64,000 bases of DNA from Hypholoma sublateritium FD-334 SS-4 (taxonomy: Eukaryota > Basidiomycota > Agaricomycetes > Agaricales > Strophariaceae). Position numbers and translations under genes: made by a program. The notes beneath the pieces were generated by a model. It was not told the origin of the DNA and did not search any database. It worked only from the letters and a program-made list of their open reading frames with translations. Positions 10,446-23,622 of the stretch are shown here, piece after piece. Where the stretch lies: assembly GCA_000827495.1 (NCBI GenBank), contig KN817518.1, positions 1,576,405-1,640,404 on the forward strand, given 5' to 3'. Each line of letters opens with the position of its first letter. Position 1 is the first letter of the stretch.

Positions 10446-11769
10446 ATGATCATGATGCCTCTCGGTCGTCTGTCCGCGTCGTTGCTCCTGCTCGGGGCGG
10501 CGTCCCTCGTCGACGGCGCGATACATACGAACCTGCCGCGCCCCAACCCATTCGTCGACCCCGCGCACGACCCGTACAATCCCCTCAAGTACATCGCCAG
10601 CAACACGCTGACGGCAATTGCGTTCTGTGCGTTCCCCCTCAGACTGCTATTTTTCTGCCACTCACAAACGCCGCTCCCACAGCCCTGGTATTAACAGTCG
10701 GGATCATACAGACATGGTTCATCAGGAGATATGGGGCGAAGTGGATGATGTCGATGACCATTGGCGCATACCGTACGCTTGCCTTTTTTTCGCCATGGTT
10801 ACAGAGGCTGATGCGCCGCCAGTGTTCGCCCTCGGCCTCTCGATTAGATTCGGGCTGCACCTCCACCCACAGTCCAAGGGGCTCTACATCATCGAATATC
10901 TGTTCGTCGTGCTTTCGGTGCGTCTCCACATAGTACATTTTGGGCGCGCTATATTTACGCATTGTGCCGCCAGCCGTGCGCGTTCATCGCCGCGGACTAT
11001 GTGCTGCTTGGGCGGATATCCAAGCACCTTGGGGCGGACGAGTACCTCCTCGTGCCGAGCCGGAGGATCACCATCGTATTTGTCGCGTCGGACATTACCA
11101 CATTCCTTATTCAGGTGCGCGGTTTATGGCATGCCTCGGTCTGTGGGCGCGCACTTATTACGGACTGTAGGCGGTAGGCGGCGCCATGTCGGCCTCTGCG
11201 AACGATCCCACCATGGCGCTTGCCGGCTCGCGTGTAAGTCCACCATACAATCAGTGATAAGGAGTGCGTCCAATAATAGGTTTCGTAGGTCTTCCTTGGC
11301 GGGCTAGCAGCGCAATTGTTATCGTTCGTTTCGTTCTCGTGCATATTTGCGATCTTCCTCTACCGCGTGCGGACGCACAACGCCGCAATGTGGACGATGG
11401 ACAAGGATAAGGTGTGGTACAAGTCTTGGCTCGCGCTCGCCGGCGCCCTTGTGGTCAGCTGCATCGGCATCTTGGTGTGTTCTATTTTCCTGCGGAGATG
11501 AAAGGGAACTGACTATTGTTCTCGTCTTGTCGTAGATTCGGTCTACGTACAGGGTTGTGGAGCTCTCGGAGGGCTTCCAGGGACCGCTGACGAGATCTGA
11601 GCCGTTTTTCTATGGATTGGACACTTTGCCGCTTTTCATTGCCATTTCAGTGTACATTCCCTTTTGGCCGGGGAGATTTATACCAGGTTCGACAGCCGCT
11701 ACGGACTCTGTGAAATCGAGGGGCTCGAGCAAGGACGGTAACGAGAAGGCCGTCGTCTCGTCCGATTAG
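10446..11769 (+). CDS. RTA1-like seven-helix membrane protein
   Basis: Member of the fungal RTA1/Rsb1 family: lipid-translocating exporter-like or stress-resistance membrane proteins with seven helices. Seven exons: 10446-10626, 10683-10772, 10823-10917, 10974-11114, 11171-11233, 11289-11474 and 11536-11769, giving 329 residues. There is a short hydrophobic N-terminal leader. Family landmarks are PYNPLKYIASNTLTAIAF before helix 1, FIAADYVLLGRISKHLG, FVASDITTFLIQAVGG (the conserved D-x2-T-x2-IQ-x2-GGG region) and RSTYRVVELSEGFQG. A polar cytosolic tail is rich in Ser and Lys. The start at 10446 is one of three closely spaced ATGs. An alternative acceptor 6 nt downstream of 11170 would remove two residues. 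The gene ends 47 nt from the convergent zinc-ribbon gene. Substrate is not predictable. Confidence 0.9.
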
Positions 11770-11816
11770 ATTACAGCACATTATATATGCGGGGCGAAAA
11801 TAATATTGATTGCCTC

Positions 11817-12341
11817 TTAGAGCGTGCTGAGAAAGGCGGAGAGGCCTGCAGCGTTTGCCGAGTCTGTGCGCTTCTTTTCATTGTCGCGATTGCGCTGAAG
11901 CATCTCCTGCAACGCGGATTTCTTCTTTTTCGAGGATGGTCGCGAGGAAGAACGATCTTCAGGGACATGGGCCTGGGATGAAACAGGCAACGGTATTGGC
12001 CTTGTACTGGGAGGTGGTGCAGCAGCAACGGGGGGCTGCCTCGGGGGCGCTGCGTGGCCGCTGCCGGATCTACGCCTGTACGGCGGAAAGGCAGCCGCGT
12101 TCCCCCTCTCTACAGGCGTCGAGGAGGCTGCTCCGCACACGGTGCAGGAGGCAGCGATCACACGGGTGTTGTGTTTGGCCCGGACGACTCTGGTGCGGAC
12201 GGCGAGGACGGCGCCGCAGCGCGCGCATATAGCGGGGTTGGCGGCATGGGTGCGGGCGGCGTGGAGGGCGGCGAGGCGGGGGTGGGCGGGCTGGAGGACG
12301 AGCGGGAGGGCCTGCTCGAACTTGCGCGTTGCGGGGTCCAT
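11817..12341 (-). CDS. Zinc-ribbon protein, possibly RNase P/MRP Rpr2-Snm1 type
   Basis: Single-exon reading of 174 residues beginning MDPATRKFEQALPLVL. A CxxC pair (CARCG) and a second CxxC (CTVCG) about 27 residues later form a zinc ribbon, separated by a basic stretch. The C-terminus carries a lysine run followed by ALQEMLQRNRDNEKK and ends AGLSAFLSTL. The zinc-ribbon spacing and basic context resemble the Rpr2/Rpp21/Snm1 subunits of RNase P and RNase MRP, but the helical part before the ribbon is not a clear match, so the name is tentative. The N-terminus is uncertain: the frame is open upstream to 12455. The gene is head-to-head with the BTB gene, about 120 nt apart, with a CACGTG between the two starts. 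Confidence 0.6.
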   Translation of the reverse strand: MDPATRKFEQALPLVLQPAHPRLAALHAARTHAANPAICARCGAVLAVRTRVVRAKHNTRVIAASCTVCGAASSTPVERGNAAAFPPYRRRSGSGHAAPPRQPPVAAAPPPSTRPIPLPVSSQAHVPEDRSSSRPSSKKKKSALQEMLQRNRDNEKKRTDSANAAGLSAFLSTL

Positions 12342-12356
12342 GAAGAAGGGGCAGCG

Positions 12357-12362
12357 CACGTG
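12357..12362. promoter_or_regulatory. CACGTG E-box in a 121-nt divergent promoter
   Basis: CACGTG in the context GCACGTGAC, 16 nt upstream of the assumed zinc-ribbon start and 101 nt upstream of the BTB gene start. It is the canonical bHLH (Cbf1/USF-like) core. It is one of six CACGTG sites I see in putative promoters of this window. Confidence 0.45.
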
Positions 12363-12462
12363 ACGGTACGTAGGCGAACCATTGTACTGAAAATAGCCGC
12401 TGCAATTGTTCTGGTTTCTTAAGACGGACGGCAGGCCCTGCGCTCGCCCCCTCACCTTTGCA

Positions 12463-13951
12463 ATGCACCGATCACAGACACGCGCAGCCCCTCCCGTCCC
12501 AGCCCCATATCATGCTCGCACGCAGAGCCAGTCCCTCATTAGTCCTCCCCCAGCCTCGTCCCACCCCCGCCGGCCCTCCATGCACTGGCTGTCTCGCAGC
12601 AACTCCCCGCCCGCACCAGCCCCCGCGCGCCCCATACGCTCGGAGCCCAGGCGCGCGCGCACCATAGATAGCTCTCCCCGCAGCGGCACATTAGGCGCCG
12701 GCGCGACCGTTGTGCGCACCCCCGACGAGGCGCTGCGCGAGACCGGCGTGCGCCTCGCCCCAGAGGCCGGCGCGACAATAAGGGCCAAGAAGGAGAAGCG
12801 CATCTCGCACCATTCCTCCGTCGACACGGACCTCCCCGTTGAATCGCCCCCGACGCCCACAAGTCCGCCTTTGCCCCCGCTGCCCCCGCTGCCCGCGCTC
12901 GACTCGGAGGAGGAGGAGACGCTCGCAGACCCGGACAGCCCGGGGCGCACGTCGCCGCCGCGCCCGAGCCGACCGCCCCCGCCCGCACCGGCGCCTATTC
13001 CGCGCTCGCCGTCCCTGCGCTCCTCGCTCAAGGTAAAGACGATGTCCACCCTCGACGACGCGCCGACCGTGCCCCCGCTTCCCGCGCACGTCGCCGCGCT
13101 CAACCAGCCGCCGCCCTTCGCCGCGATCCTGCTCTCCGACCCGCCCGCGATGGCGGTGGACCCCGCAAAGACGATCGTCACGCTCGAGACGTGCACGCAG
13201 ACGTTCAAGACGACGCTCGAGACAATCAAGTCGCGCCCGTCGCACCTCGCGCAGTTCCTCGTGTCGCTCTTCTTCCGCCCGCACCACGAGAGCATGGCGT
13301 CCGTCTACTCCGCGGAGAGCGACGACCTCTCGACGTACCGCCGCCACCTCACCTCGCAGGGCCTCCTCCCGCACACCGCAAACATACACGTCTTCCTCGA
13401 CCGCGCCAGCGCACCGTGCGTATTTCTCCTCTTGCCCTACACAGCGCGCTAATCTTTTACCCCGCAGATACGCGCACATCCTCGCGTACCTCCGCGCGCC
13501 CGTGCCCGACGGCGGCCAGCCGGAGACGCTCCCCCGTGCGCTGCAGCTGCAGGCCTCCAGCAGCGCCAGCGCGCGCCTCGAGGCGCTCATCGAGGTGCGC
13601 GACGAGGCCGCCTTCCTCGCGCTCGACGGCCTGCACAAGCTCTGCACGGACGAGATCCGCATGCGCTACGGCCCGCGCCTCCACAGCCGCGGCCAGAGCT
13701 CGTCCGCCGCGTCTTTCCACAGCCAGCAAGCGTCCGTAAGCAGCGCGACGACGCTCGCCGAGCACATGGAGCAACACCCCCACGCCGCTGGGCCGCCGAG
13801 CCCGCTGCCGTCCAGCGACTCGTTCTCGAATAACACGCCCCGCGGCAAGCCGACGCCGACGCCCCAGTCTTGGGACGGTGATCAGCGCAGTCAGAGCCGC
13901 CAGAGTCTTACGCGCAACTCCTTGAAGTCTCCTCCAGCTGGCTGGATATGA
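12463..13951 (+). CDS. BTB/POZ-like (KCTD T1-type) protein with Pro/Ser-rich flanks
   Basis: Two exons, 12463-13415 and 13468-13951, giving 478 residues. Residues about 1-225 are disordered and very rich in Pro, Ser and Arg, with runs such as [19 protein letters not shown]. From about 235 a T1/BTB-like fold follows: IVTLETCTQTFKTTLETIK resembles the KCTD start, and VFLDRASAPYAHILAYLRAP matches its second half (FLDR-x4-Y-x2-IL-x-YLR). The C-terminus is again Ser-rich. Such proteins usually oligomerise and can act as cullin adaptors; the partner here is unknown. Third codon positions are overwhelmingly G or C, unlike neighbours such as VPS24. An upstream in-frame ATG at 12406 is possible but would read into the zinc-ribbon gene's 5' region. 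Confidence 0.75.
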
Positions 13952-14326
13952 TATTGATGTTTATTACGAATTATCACTGCGAGTTATCGTCAAAGTCCAG
14001 CCTCACACTGCGGCTGGCCTTCATGTACCACATTCATTATTAGTTCCACATCATTGTAACTTGCTACTTAATTCATAATATTGTCGCTCATTGAAACTGA
14101 AAACATCATTGTATTGATCGCCTTCTACACTGGGGCTATGTAGATGTTAGAGAGATCCATTATTTAATCCATATCCTGCGAGCGAAAGGCGATTTATCAA
14201 TTACAGGTGCTTTAAAGTGCACCGGACAGAAACGTCATACGAATAACATGAAAGAAAAGGGCTGGCATATTTGTACAAAAGTAGTACGGCATAGAAATGA
14301 ACTGAGCGTTCAACAGATTGTAACAT
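13952..14326. other. Intergenic between convergent BTB and SSD1 genes
   Basis: 375 nt of AT-richer sequence between two stop codons. It should hold both 3' UTRs and termination signals. Nothing else is visible. Its base composition contrasts sharply with the GC-rich BTB gene. Confidence 0.5.
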
Positions 14327-17300
14327 TTATTTCGTGGCTTCGGCGTAAGGGTTGACGCTGTAGACTTTGATGACGGGAGGACTCTTGGTAAGGTCGGCAG
14401 TGACGATGACGGGAACCGTCATCAGCTCTCGGATGTCCTGAATCTTGTGTCCAGATGCAGTGACCCGCACCCCTTCAAACTCGGGCTTAACCTTGGCCAT
14501 GGAGAGCAGACGCTGCTTCGATGTCTCCGGCTTGCCAGACGAGTATCCGGTGCGGCCCAAAACAATTTCATCTTCATCCGCATCATCTTCATCGAACAGT
14601 GCCTTTTCGTCATGGACGGAGCGCGATGCGACTTCCATCTTGAGCGCGTGTTGCTCGGCGTTCTGCTTGACCTTCTTCAGATGCTCGTCGTCGCTGTTCT
14701 CTGCCAACCAGGTGATGACATCGCGGTTGGACCAGTAGATCTGAAGCGTGTGTGTGTGCTCGTCGTAGACGTGGTTCTGAAAGTCGGTAATGAGTAAGAA
14801 AACACTGGCAGTTGGGGTTTTTCAACTTACGTCGATGGGCATCTGATCAACGTGAACGCGCTTCTCGATCCCGAATTCTTCGACTAAAACGTCAAAGGCA
14901 GCATCGAGAACTCCAACAACTTTAGCCTGGCGGATGACAGGCCCATAGCGGTTGGTCAAATCGGAAATGAGCACACATAAGAAAAGATGAGCAGATTGTT
15001 CTTGAGCAAGAGTAGCCGAGTCGCGTTTGCTATTTCAAGACATGAGTGTCGTACATAAGCTTTGAGGGAATATACGTACATGTTGCATTGCTGAGCAACC
15101 TTCGCAACCGCATCGCGATCCATGGTAAATTTGGTTTCAGCTGGACAATCGAGTCAATACACTAGGTTGATCTGATGGCAATAGTTTGAAACATACCTCC
15201 ACCGTGGAGCACGGCCTCCAGCTGACGATGGACGAGAATATCAGCGTAGCGTCTGATAGGCGATGTAAAGTGAGTATAGAGGGGTGTGTTGAGGGCGTAA
15301 TGTCCGTATTTCGCAATATCAAGCATTCCAGCGCAGAAGTACTTGGCGCGCTGTGTTGCCTTGAATGATAACAACTCCAACAGCCTGCGGGCGGTTGGGT
15401 TGTCAATCTCATTGAATGACCGCATCAGAGCCCCAGCCGATGAGGTGTCCATCTTGTAGCCTAGTCGTTCAGCGCGTTGGCTGAAGGAGATCTATGGGTG
15501 CATAAGAACTTTCCGATCACTCTCAACCAGTTGACATACCAATCGGCGTTCCAAGGGAGTATCATGGCGGCGCAACAGCGCTTGCTCAGGAAGATGAACC
15601 GCAATCTGCTGCGCGACCGCGATGTTGGTTAGTAACATGAACTGCGGAAAACTATCAGCGATGGAGCACTGAGTGTGTTGTTATATCTAGCCTACCTCTT
15701 CAATCATCGTATTTGCTTCTCGTCGTTCATATTGGCCACAATCCTCAGGCAGACCATTTTCATCCAGATTGAAGGATAGAGTCAGACTTTCAAGTGCGAG
15801 AGTTCCATTTTGGAACCGTTGGGCCCTGAGCTTTTTGGCCAAAAGCTGCAGAAGAAGAATGTCTTGAGAGACATCCGCGGAACTATGAGACGGGTCGGCA
15901 ATTATTTCACCGAGTTGCTGTCCATCAATGACTCTCTGAGCATCGGAATAAGCGAGCTTGGCAACAGATCTGCAAAAGTATCTCGAATCATCGTCAAGCG
16001 GGGTATTTATGATTCACATACCGTATTATCGTCTTGCCATACCACTTATTCAGCACTTTCGCTTCGGAATCCATTGTGAAAACGACGGAAAACGCAAGAC
16101 GATCTTGACCTGGAAGCAAGCTGCACAACTGTTCACTAAGGGCGGGGGGCAACATAGGAACTGCACGCTGCACAAGATATACACTTGTCGCGCGTTTTCG
16201 AGCGTCGCGATCTAGAGGAGTGTTTGGCTTTACGAAGAAAGAAACATCTGCGATGTGAACTGCGACGTCGAAAGTGCCGTCCTCATTGGCTCGGATGGAG
16301 AGGGCATCGTCGACGTCTTTTGCTGCTTCCGGATCGATACTGAAAATGCGCTCGCCGCGTAGATCCTTGCGCGTGTCAAGCTCGCGCTCAGGAATGCTAA
16401 TTCACATATAAGAAAGAAAGAAGGATACACATATAAATTTACTTACGTCCACGGGATAGGAGGCAAGCACTTTAAGACGTTGTCGGTGAAGTCCTCAGTG
16501 GGGAAGTTGCAGTCTTTGAGAAGTGCACTGGTCTCGACTTCGATGTCTCCAATCGGTCCTAATTCTTCAACCAAGGTACCGAAAGGATGAAGGGAGCTGA
16601 TAGGCTTGACAAATGTTCAGCTTGATGACGATTATATAGGTAAACTGTAAGCTTACATGACGTTTGATGCAGGCGACGAAGAGTTTATCAACGTAGGCCT
16701 CAGAGTTTTGTACGAAGTCCGGAGGAGCTTGTTCTGTCGGAATAGCGATGAGCGGTACACGTTTATCCGTAGGCTTGAACCAAACAATCTTGGGTCGCTC
16801 AATCGCCCGTCGAGGCTCGTCGCCTCGATCACCTTCACGTTCGCGGCGTTCAGCCTCCTGTTTTTCCTTTGTCGCAGCAGAGGAAGGCCTGAGAAGTCCG
16901 AGGGTACCGGAGAAGAGTTGGCCAGGCATCCTTTCGACAACGGCCACGACATGCCCCGCGAATTGAGGCTTAATTTCATCGGTTACTCTGTCTAAATGTT
17001 AATATGGACAACTCATCAGTGAATTTGAACTAAGGCCTACTCTTCGTCCTCGAAAAGCATGAGCCCCTGCCCTTCCACTTCGACGTCGTCTTTCTTCTTG
17101 TCATCCTTGCGTCCGCCGCTAGTCTTGAGGTCGTAGGCCGCATTTTCCTCCTTCTTCCTCTTCTTCTCCTCCTTTTCCTTTTTCGTCCCCCACACTTCAT
17201 CGACATCAAGGAGTTCCACGGCGACAATGTCTCCTTCAAGAGCGCGATTTCTGTCCTTGGATCCACATATATAGATATCTGCATCCAAGACCTCGGTCGC

Positions 17301-19262
17301 AACATATGCATCTGAACGGTTACGTTTGTTAACTCTCAGAATCCCCACCACTAACTTCCCTGCTGCCAAAAGGGGAGGGAGAGAAGCCTGTGGTAGATAG
17401 GGCGCGAATAGAGATTTACGTTGAGGCTGGTTAGATTGTTGTTGAAGCTGCGATTGGAATTGCTGCTGTTGCTGCTGAAGGAGATTGATACCTCCAAGGC
17501 CGATTCCCATCATATTTGCAGCCATCATGTTTGGCAGCATGTTGGGGAAACTAAACGAAGGCATTTTATGATGATGGCCACCTGCAGCAGCACGGAATTG
17601 CTGTAAGCTTTGCAACTGAGCCTGAGCCTGGGCTAAATCGGTCGCAAAGACACCGTTATTGCCTTGGATGCTGCCAACACCGCCATCTTTGAAGAGTCAG
17701 TTCCTAAACAGCAGAACATGAAGAGAACAGCTCACTAATGCGCCAGCTAGAGTCCACTCGGGAAGTTTGCCTCGAGTGTGCACCCATAGGAGCGGGTTGA
17801 ACGAAGCCGTCGTCAAAAGTATCATATGCGATGGTCGATAGATTTGGCTGACTGGCGGTCTTGTTGACAACATTAACACTGTGTCTGCGACCATGTCCAC
17901 GGGGAATTCCTTGCGCTTGACCATCAAGGCCGAGATTCATTCCTGGCATGTTGCCGAATTGACCCATTGGCTGAACGTTACCGAACGTAGCACCACTTCC
18001 GGGGCTCATAGGTACAGTGCTTTGGACGCGACGATGAGCCCCACGATGAGGAGCAAGGCCAGGGGTCTGGAAAGATAAAACCTGGTTCGAAGCTAGTTGT
18101 TGTTGATAGAGGGCCTGTTGCTGTTGTTGCAACGCCTCGATTTGATTCTGAATAGCAATCTGATATCACGGGTCAGCTGGATTCAATTTGCCGCCGCGAC
18201 TATTCTCACCTGCTCCGCCATTATACCAGTGATTTCTCCACTTTCCGACTTCCTGTGGCCTTGGGATTGCTGAGAATGCTGGGGAGTATCCATAGGGAAA
18301 TTATCTTGTTGGTGGTGCTGTTGTTGTTGTTGAGGGAACTGGAAACCAACATCCTCTTCGTTGATCGGGGGTCCCATAGGTAAAGCTCGCTTGCGAGCAC
18401 CAAACATAAATCCCGGCGCTAATTGCGGTCTACCCGTTGGGCCGACTGTGTCCTGTTCTTGCTGTGCTGCCAGAGCTGCAAACCGAGGAGCCATGAAACT
18501 TTGTGATTGGGAGCGTGGTTGATGACCTGGCTGTTGATAGAAGCGCTCTTGAATTTCGCCCTCTTCGAAAGTTGAACCGTCTTCAGCATCCTCCATCATA
18601 GCGCCGAGGTGAGGCGAGAACGAATTGAAATTTCCTGACAACGCTGAAGTGCCGAGAGAAACAGCCTTACGATGCTTTTGGTCAATATTCGGACCTGGAT
18701 AAGCACTTGCGCCAGGTTGGAAAATCGGGGCATGGAGGGGAAGAGTAGAATGCCCCTGAGAAACTGGCATACCGGTAGGAATATTGGTTCCTGCGGATGG
18801 CTGGACAGGGGAAGTTGTCTTGAGATCCGCAATGACTCGTTGAAGTGACGAGAGAGCGTCACTCGATTCCTTGCTTGGTGCTGGCGCAGGCGACGCAGAT
18901 TGCTTGGTCGGGCCCTGATCCTTTGGGTTACGTGTTCCATGAGAAGTCGAAGGTTGTCCTCGACGGTGAGGCTGTCCGCGCCCTCCTGCTACCTGAGGCT
19001 TGCCACGAGTTTCTTGCTTTTTGCCGCCCTCGGACCCTTTTCGAGAGGCGGTATCGGAACCCGATTCGATAGCTGAAGAAGGGGCGGAAACTTTCTTATT
19101 GCTGCCCCTGGAAGAAGGCCTAATTCCAGAGGCCCCGCCTCGTAAATTGGACGGATTGGATGTCTGCCTCTTCGGTCCACCACGGTTACCACCCGAAGAG
19201 GTAGGCTTCTTCTCGTCCTTCTTAGCCGAAGGTTGAGCTTGCGGCGTTATCTCGTCCGTCAT
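14327..19262 (-). CDS. SSD1: Ssd1 family RNA-binding RNB-domain protein
   Basis: In yeasts Ssd1 binds cell-wall mRNAs, represses their translation and supports polar growth and stress tolerance under the NDR kinase Cbk1. Twelve exons: 18210-19262, 17736-18159, 17041-17686, 16657-16987, 16447-16604, 16022-16396, 15696-15969, 15540-15641, 15197-15491, 15080-15140, 14831-15029 and 14327-14776, giving 1455 residues. Residues 1 to ~560 are disordered and Gln/Ser-rich. Cold-shock-like domains follow, then the RNB domain ([15 protein letters not shown] near 891-905; [20 protein letters not shown] near 1196). Ssd1-specific phrases include [20 protein letters not shown] and [20 protein letters not shown]. 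All four active-site Asp positions of RNase II-type enzymes (D892, D898, D900, D901) and R1201 are kept. HxRxxS motifs and FxFP docking-like motifs lie in the N-terminus. Confidence 0.95.
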
Positions 19263-19818
19263 GTCGTTCGTAATGCGTTTGTGAGCGGTTGTTTTACAGG
19301 ATTATGGTTATTTTGTTGGTTTATAAACGGGATGCTGGATAAGCGAAGCCTGTGGAAAGTCGTATTCATGAGATACTGCGCAATTGACTAGGTCGTTGAA
19401 TAGGAAGGATGGAACCAACGACGCTTACCTGGAGGCTTAAAGTGATGCGAATTGAGCGGATTTGCCCTGTGGGGCGAGTGAGGAGAACGAATGCGAGGTG
19501 GGTATTATCAGGTGGTGGTGGCGAAAAGAAGGACACTTGATGGTGACTTGAACCAGGGATTGGCGGTTGTAGCTAACTACTTAGGTTCTTGATACTTCCC
19601 ACGAACGTCAGCTTTGTATCTGTGTTGCCCCTGACATGACAAGACTTCACTGTCCAGAGCAGCGACGGTGCGCGCTCCAAGCTCTCGCTGGTTAGCCAAT
19701 ATTATCGCAGATTCTGAACACGGTATGTCTAAATAAAATAAGTTGCCATGTCTACTACATAGAGTAAAATAAGTGTTCTATGGTACGCAATAAACTAGTG
19801 ACTGGAAGATGAAACCCG
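19263..19818. other. Intergenic, SSD1 upstream region
   Basis: 556 nt between the SSD1 start and the IDH2 stop, both minus strand. It should include the SSD1 promoter and long 5' UTR and the IDH2 3' UTR. Possible 5' UTR splice sites exist, but I cannot support a specific intron. No gene is seen. Confidence 0.5.
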
Positions 19819-21658
<1,840 letters not shown>

Positions 21659-22258
21659 TTTTGTTGAGGTGGTAGGAGGACAAATTTCAAAACTTGGGCG
21701 CATCTCGGAATGCGAGTGACATGTGCTGTTCCGATTGCCAGGTCTATCACGTGGTATTTGAGGCCGAGTTACCATCCGAGATCAGTATCATTGAATCCGC
21801 TCCGCTGCTCTGCTCTTGTTATCTCCTTGCTCCAGTTTTTCTTTGCTCATGTACGAAACGATATTCACTCGGACTGCATCATTTGATGGTCATGTCTTGT
21901 TGATTTGAGAAATGTGATTTATATGATTGTTACTTCAGGGTTTACTAACCTACAAAGTTCACTAAGGTTAACTTGAAAGCTCATTGCAGAACAACTGCAG
22001 ATGACGCACGGACAAAACTCAAAGCTATCGATAAATTGATTTTCCGAATAAATGACGTCCGAAGCGATTACAGTTGTGTGTGTCTAAAGTGGGACAAGGA
22101 GGGACAAGGAATGCATTCTGGTGGTTCAGGTATAGAGAAAGCGGCATAAAACCGGTGCAATGTGCATGCAACAAGGGTAGCCGCGATGCACGGCATGTAC
22201 TACATAACGACTGTGGGCGTCGAGCCAGCGTCGGTTTGTTTAACAGAAATAGACATGA
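21659..22258. promoter_or_regulatory. IDH2 promoter region and VPS24 3' flank
   Basis: 600 nt between the IDH2 start and the VPS24 stop. CACGTG at 21748-21753 (context ATCACGTGGT) is the clearest element. The rest is AT-rich and without gene-like reading frames. Confidence 0.45.
21748..21753. promoter_or_regulatory. CACGTG upstream of IDH2
   Basis: CACGTG in the context ATCACGTGGT, 90 nt upstream of the chosen IDH2 start codon. If the longer upstream ATG (21775) were used, the site would fall inside the coding sequence, which supports the shorter start. Confidence 0.4.
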
Positions 22259-23119
22259 CTATCCGCTTAACAAACCGTTGAGTTGCTCGCGGTATTTTTC
22301 CATATTTCGGTTCGTCTCTTCGTCCTCCAATTGATTTTCGGAAGCCTATATTTTGCGTAAGCATGCAAATACTTTTCATATAACATCGGCTGCTTACAGG
22401 TAACTCTGTGCCGACAGACCCGGCTTCACCCAGCTTTCCGTTTGTGAGTTCGAATAAGACCTTATCGACTTCAGCGTCAGCTTCATCCTCCAATTCTTCG
22501 TCTTCATCCATATCTAGCGTATCTTCCAACATTTCTTCCATAATTCCAGCCTTTTATAGCCCTTTAGTGCTTTCCAACAGTCTGTGGTAAATGGTACCTT
22601 GGTCATTTCCATACTCATCTCACGCATTGTCTGACTTATTTGAGGGAGCTTGATGAGGGCATTTGATAACTTCATGATTTCAGTCGACTTCTGCAACGAT
22701 CCCGTAACTTTAATCATTGCTACAGGTTGCGTTTCAGTGAGAAGAAAGCTCTCGTAACTAGAAAAGTAGACGAACCCATTTGCTGAGATAACTGTGTCCC
22801 AATTGACCCCAATCGTGCTTTACTGACGGAGAGACGATCCTTCTGTTTGTTGCTTCTAACAACCTCCCTGGCTAGAATTCTGGCGGATTTAACATCGCCC
22901 TTCGTTGCTAATTGCTTTACCGACTGGCGCGCCTTAGAAGTCGCGAGGTCCAACTAGATCAATAGCATCAAGATGATGAACAACAGTCGCAGAGGCAATA
23001 TTCCAAACCTGCCTCATCTCCCTATCAAGTTGACGACTTTCAGACCGCAGTTTTGTTTGCCATTGGCGCACCCGCTCCTCTGGTGTTGGACCATATAGAA
23101 ACCGATTAATGCTTTGCAT
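22259..23119 (-). CDS. VPS24: ESCRT-III subunit Vps24/CHMP3
   Basis: Coiled-coil ESCRT-III subunit that forms membrane-remodelling filaments in multivesicular-body sorting and abscission. Five exons: 23009-23119, 22776-22953, 22598-22719, 22398-22550 and 22259-22345, giving 216 residues. It begins MQSINRFLYGPTPEERVRQW, has the basic helix region KLRSESRQLDREMRQLDLA, the core KVTGSLQKSTEIMKLSNALI, and an acidic C-terminal half (EEMLEDTLDMDEDEELEDEA). The hydrophobic and basic face of helix 1 comes first and the acidic autoinhibitory C-terminus last, as in CHMP3. The length matches the family (~220). An MIT-interacting helix at the end (NRNMEKYREQLNGLLSG) is consistent with Vps4 binding. Confidence 0.94.
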
Positions 23120-23622
23120 GGTGGCACAATTAAGAAGCGATAACCCTGAAAAATGGCGTTTCTAGGAGACCTCCAGGTGTACAAAGACTGAAGTTCGTCC
23201 ACGGTCAAGATCCAGTAGGAAGGGTTATTAGAATGTACGTTGAGTGTTGACTAGGACTGGCAGTCATCGCTAGCCGCAGTCACGGACGTCACTGAACAGC
23301 ATGCCATCGGCAACCTGTCAGGTGCCACCCTGAAATTTCCCGGACCGGATTTTTTTTTAAATGGTTCAGTATGTATTACAACCAACCAGAATGATAGAAC
23401 ACAATTCTGGAATTCAATTCTCATGCATCTCCAATAAAACACAACATGGGGTCGCATTGCCTTCTACATTTCATTGAACAGCTAGCTGAGTGTAATTTCC
23501 AAGCACTTAAATATAACACTACACATATGAGCAACATATTCCTATGCACATATGCACAGGATGAACTTCGTCGATATAGGACGTCAAATCAACAACTTAT
23601 CCGAGAAGCAGGCATTCCAGTG
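23120..23622. other. Intergenic, VPS24 upstream region
   Basis: 503 nt between the VPS24 start and the stop of the Zn2Cys6 factor, both minus strand. It contains a T9 homopolymer near 23350. No gene or repeat is supported. Confidence 0.45.

Noticed and set aside
12510..13662. Several long open frames antisense to the BTB gene
   Set aside because: They arise from the extreme GC third-position bias; the plus strand has the BTB signatures and clean splice sites.
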